A stretch of 64,000 nucleotides of DNA from positions 6,572 to 70,571 of the forward strand of contig CAVPSX010000015.1 of the NCBI GenBank assembly GCA_963708515.1, read 5' to 3'. Origin of the DNA: JAPLJM01 sp963708515 (GTDB lineage: Bacteria; Desulfobacterota; Syntrophia; Syntrophales; Fen-1087). Every line of letters starts with the position of its first letter. Position 1 is the stretch's first letter. A program made the position numbers and the translations under genes. Of this stretch, positions 62,011 to 64,000 are shown one piece after another. The notes below the pieces were generated by a model, which had not been told where the DNA came from, did not search any database, and saw only the letters and a list, made by a program, of their open reading frames with translations.

Positions 62011-62502
62011 TCAATGTCCAAACATCGGTCCGCCAGGGCCGAGATGGCAGGAATAGCAACCAAAGCCTCTGCGGGTGATAACGCTGAAGCTCTTTAGGCC
62101 CAGTGCTTCGCTCATCGCCGGCACAAGTCTATCCAGTTTCAGACGCGTGGTGTCCGGATGTTTCGCAAACTCAGGCCCGAGGAGCGCCTCTCCGCTCAGC
62201 CGCGGCAGATGGGCGGAGGGCATGCGAAAATTAACAGCCACCGGATCCGGGCCGTGGCACAGCGTGCAGTCGATCTGGGGATAGCGATCGGGCCGCCAGG
62301 CGCGAAACACCTGGGCGGCGCGAGGCAGGACAACATCTTCCATGTGCCTCTTCTTTTGGTCGATGCTCATCTTCGTCCAGGCAAGGCGCTCTCCGGACAT
62401 TCCTGCCGGACCAACAGGTTTGGGATAACAGCTGCCCAATGCCAGTATAGCGATGACAAAACCAACTCCCCAAAGCCAAGTCCAATGGTTGCCTTCTGCC
62501 AT
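62011..62502 (-). CDS. Di-heme c-type cytochrome-like lipoprotein
   Basis: A 163-residue protein with an N-terminal membrane/lipoprotein signal (WLWGVGFVIAILALGSC, lipobox LGSC). It has two heme c motifs, CTLCH near residue 79 and CYSCH near residue 150, so two hemes are likely. AGVFRAW-type helical regions lie between. It may be an electron carrier on the periplasmic side. GGGAGGATCG precedes the ATG. The C-terminus (LGPGGPMFGH) is only 12 residues past the second heme; the DUF2177 fragment follows directly, so the end could be a junction. Confidence 0.75.
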   Translation of the reverse strand: MAEGNHWTWLWGVGFVIAILALGSCYPKPVGPAGMSGERLAWTKMSIDQKKRHMEDVVLPRAAQVFRAWRPDRYPQIDCTLCHGPDPVAVNFRMPSAHLPRLSGEALLGPEFAKHPDTTRLKLDRLVPAMSEALGLKSFSVITRRGFGCYSCHLGPGGPMFGH

Positions 62503-62758
62503 CGATCCTCCCCTGATTCACGTGGTTGAGCAGGCACTCCCTATTGTTCTTTATTAACATAATATTAATTAAAAATCAATTTCACAAGCGAGAATTCTTT
62601 CAGTCCGCTGATTTCAGAAAGGGCTATCTGCCCCTTTGTCAGGGAAAGAATTTTCTGTTTACTGGGCAGTTTCGTTCAATCATCGGCGGGTTCACGAGGC
62701 CAGGGAAAGCCTGGCGTGTCCTATATTTTATCGTTTGTATTTCATGTTCCGGAATTTA

Positions 62759-62787
62759 TTGACAACTGGGGATGTCGTTCCTATATT
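62759..62787 (+). promoter_or_regulatory. Sigma-70-type promoter for the PPOX-like gene
   Basis: TTGACA (62759-62764), a 17-base spacer and TATATT (62782-62787) are near-consensus. The coding start is about 74 bp downstream. Confidence 0.75.
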
Positions 62788-62860
62788 CTCTGTGTGACTT
62801 ATCAAACAACATATGGCAAAGATTGAAAGATGTGGATCGTAAACCTGATGGAGGTGGATG

Positions 62861-63283
62861 ATGACGCTGAAAGACTATTTTGACAACGCAAAGGGATACG
62901 GAGTCTTGGCTACAGCCGACGCTGCGGGGAAGGTTAACACAGCTGTATATGCACGCCCGCATGTGATGGATGAAAAAACGGTTGCTTTTATTATGGCCGA
63001 GCGATTAACCCACGAAAATCTCAAGTCGAACCCCTGGGCTGCCTATCTTTTCATGGAGGCGGGAGGGGGTTGGTCCGGCAAAAGGGTGTATCTGAAAAAG
63101 CTGAAGGAAGAACAGAACGAGGGCCTCATCCAGGAGATTTGCCGCAAGTGTGATTACTCTCGTTACGACGTCAAGAACCGGTTTATCGTTTATTTCAGTG
63201 TCGAGAACGTCTTGCCGCTGATCGGAAGCCAGGAGGTCCATGATCAACAGCAAGCCGGGACAACCCGTTCAGGGATCGTGTAA
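62861..63283 (+). CDS. Pyridoxamine 5'-phosphate oxidase-like flavin-binding protein
   Basis: A 140-residue protein. DNAKGYGVLATADAAGKVNT and AVYARPHVMDEKTVAFIMAE, then LKSNPWAAYLFMEAGGGWSG are the split-barrel FMN-binding pattern of the PPOX/general stress protein 26 group. The C-terminus (GSQEVHDQQQAGTTRSGIV) looks short. It may reduce a small substrate or protect against oxidative stress; no specific reaction can be assigned. GGAGG lies 6 bases before the ATG at 62861. It has its own strong promoter. Confidence 0.8.
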   Translation: MTLKDYFDNAKGYGVLATADAAGKVNTAVYARPHVMDEKTVAFIMAERLTHENLKSNPWAAYLFMEAGGGWSGKRVYLKKLKEEQNEGLIQEICRKCDYSRYDVKNRFIVYFSVENVLPLIGSQEVHDQQQAGTTRSGIV

Positions 63284-63342
63284 AAAGGCAGAGGAGAAGA
63301 TGCGGGGTAGTGAAACCATACTGGGTCATCCCGTCTGAAAGC

Positions 63343-64000
63343 ATGAACGTTTCTCATCAAAAAATGGTCCCTGCGGCCATGATCCTTTTGCTGGTCCTGC
63401 TGCTGGCGTCGTGCTTCTTGCCCATCAGGACCTTCGATGAAAAGAAGTGGCGGGAGCAAGTGGAGTCTGCAGACCCGGCGCTTCTCTATGCCCCGCATCT
63501 GGAACACGGCCGCTATTTCAATCCCTGGATGCCCATGCAGAAGGGCTTCAGTGATTTTCTGCGCTGGCAGCTTTCTGAAAAGACCCCCTATGCTCCGGGG
63601 GAAGAAAAGGACGTTCCCGCGGTCTTATCGGATCTCCCTGAGCGGATACGGTCAACACCGGGCGATTTTATCGCCTGGATCGGTCATGCCTCATTTCTGA
63701 TCAGAATCAATGGTGAATACTGGATCACCGATCCGATCTTTTCGGAGCGGGCGCTGTTGCCGAAGCGGAAAACCCCGCCGGGCCTCTCCCTCGATGAGTT
63801 TGCGGCCCTGCCCGGCAAGAAAAACGTGTTGATTTCCCACAGCCATTACGATCATCTGGATTCCGAAAGCATCAGGCGCCTCCCCGCCGACACGCGGGTC
63901 TAGTACCCCTGGGGCTCAAGGCTCTGATGAATGATCTCGGAAAACAGGACGTGGTGGAAATGGACTGGTGGCAGGCGGTTTCTGCGGCGACCGCTGCCAG
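63343..64000 (+). CDS. MBL-fold hydrolase lipoprotein (NAPE-PLD/UlaG-like), frameshifted and cut by window end
   Basis: A lipoprotein (lipobox LLASC) with a metallo-beta-lactamase fold. FIAWIGHASFLIRINGEYWI then TDPIFSERALLPKRK and the metal motif SHSHYDHLD (HxHxDH) are as in NAPE-PLD/UlaG-like hydrolases. The frame ends at TAG 63901-63903 right after PADTRV; shifting one base gives VPLGLKALMNDLGKQDVVEM then DWWQAVSAAT to the window end, the expected continuation. So one base is probably missing near 63900. The rest of the gene is outside the window. It follows the PPOX gene by 60 bp. Confidence 0.8.

Noticed and set aside
1..64000. tRNA genes, rRNA genes, CRISPR arrays and complete insertion sequences
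   Set aside because: I looked for tRNA-like T-loop text, spaced direct repeats and transposase motifs and found none that held up. A tRNA search program would be needed to exclude degenerate cases.

Overview
The window looks like chromosomal DNA of a moderately GC-rich Gram-negative anaerobe. It has lipoproteins, an outer-membrane protein remnant, NlpD- and TRAP-type periplasmic systems, and a sigma-E-like ECF operon. My best guess is a fermentative or syntrophic member of the Desulfobacterota/Deltaproteobacteria, Syntrophales-like. The reasons are the CarD / PIN-TRAM / IspD / IspF / GltX operon, two ADP-forming acyl-CoA synthetases, an acyl-CoA carboxyltransferase, a fused FadB-type enzyme, a glutaconate-type CoA-transferase beside a TRAP transporter, and a sigma-54 activator. 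The taxonomy is inference from gene content. I saw no rRNA, tRNA, CRISPR array or intact insertion sequence.

Layout. 0.4-3.3 kb: ion channel, truncated outer-membrane gene, Ca/H antiporter, orphan BrnA antitoxin with a BrnT toxin tail. 3.5-6 kb: fused ADP-forming acyl-CoA synthetase and a macrodomain protein. 6.2-8.5 kb: pcm and an NlpD/EnvC-like lipoprotein. 8.7-14.3 kb: radical SAM protein, then carD, PIN-TRAM, ispD, ispF, gltX. 14.4-17.4 kb: carboxyltransferase (minus strand), then pgk. 17.4-26.4 kb: housekeeping run truA-mutL-miaA-valS-nadC-birA-coaX. 26.6-30.2 kb: OFA-type MFS carrier, mobA, SpoIID/LytB-like protein. 30.2-38.0 kb: SDR enzyme, PAS-sigma-54 activator, perfect palindrome, sigma-54 promoter, CoA-transferase A/B and TRAP P-Q-M genes. 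38.2-50.2 kb: GAF-cyclase, thiolase-like protein, RsbW-like protein, nucleoside transporter, DEAD-box helicase, fadB-like gene, 2-hydroxyacid dehydrogenase. 50.4-55.4 kb: AMIN/TPR protein, ECF sigma operon with its own sigma-E-type promoter, msrAB. 55.5-64 kb: a patchy zone with gene fragments, a split ADP-forming acyl-CoA synthetase and small envelope or redox genes.

How the genes work together. The clearest unit is 31.0-38.0 kb. The activator gene ends just before a 16-bp perfect inverted repeat, which lies about 95 bp upstream of a GG-N10-GC sigma-54 promoter. That promoter leads into genes that would import an organic acid (TRAP) and activate it to a CoA thioester (CoA-transferase). The fatty/organic-acid enzymes elsewhere (FadB-like, carboxyltransferase, SDR, acyl-CoA synthetases) fit the same metabolism.

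Two cross-cutting patterns stand out. First, a 164-194 bp intergenic element with imperfect terminal inverted repeats occurs four times, plus one half copy, and its arms covary. Second, seven genes, including ispD, gltX and valS, carry single-base frameshifts. Four are at homopolymers and three at CTAG, a tetranucleotide I otherwise found only three times. This pattern points to sequence or assembly error more than to real pseudogenes. Separately, several genes exist only as N- or C-terminal stumps, which does look like real gene erosion.
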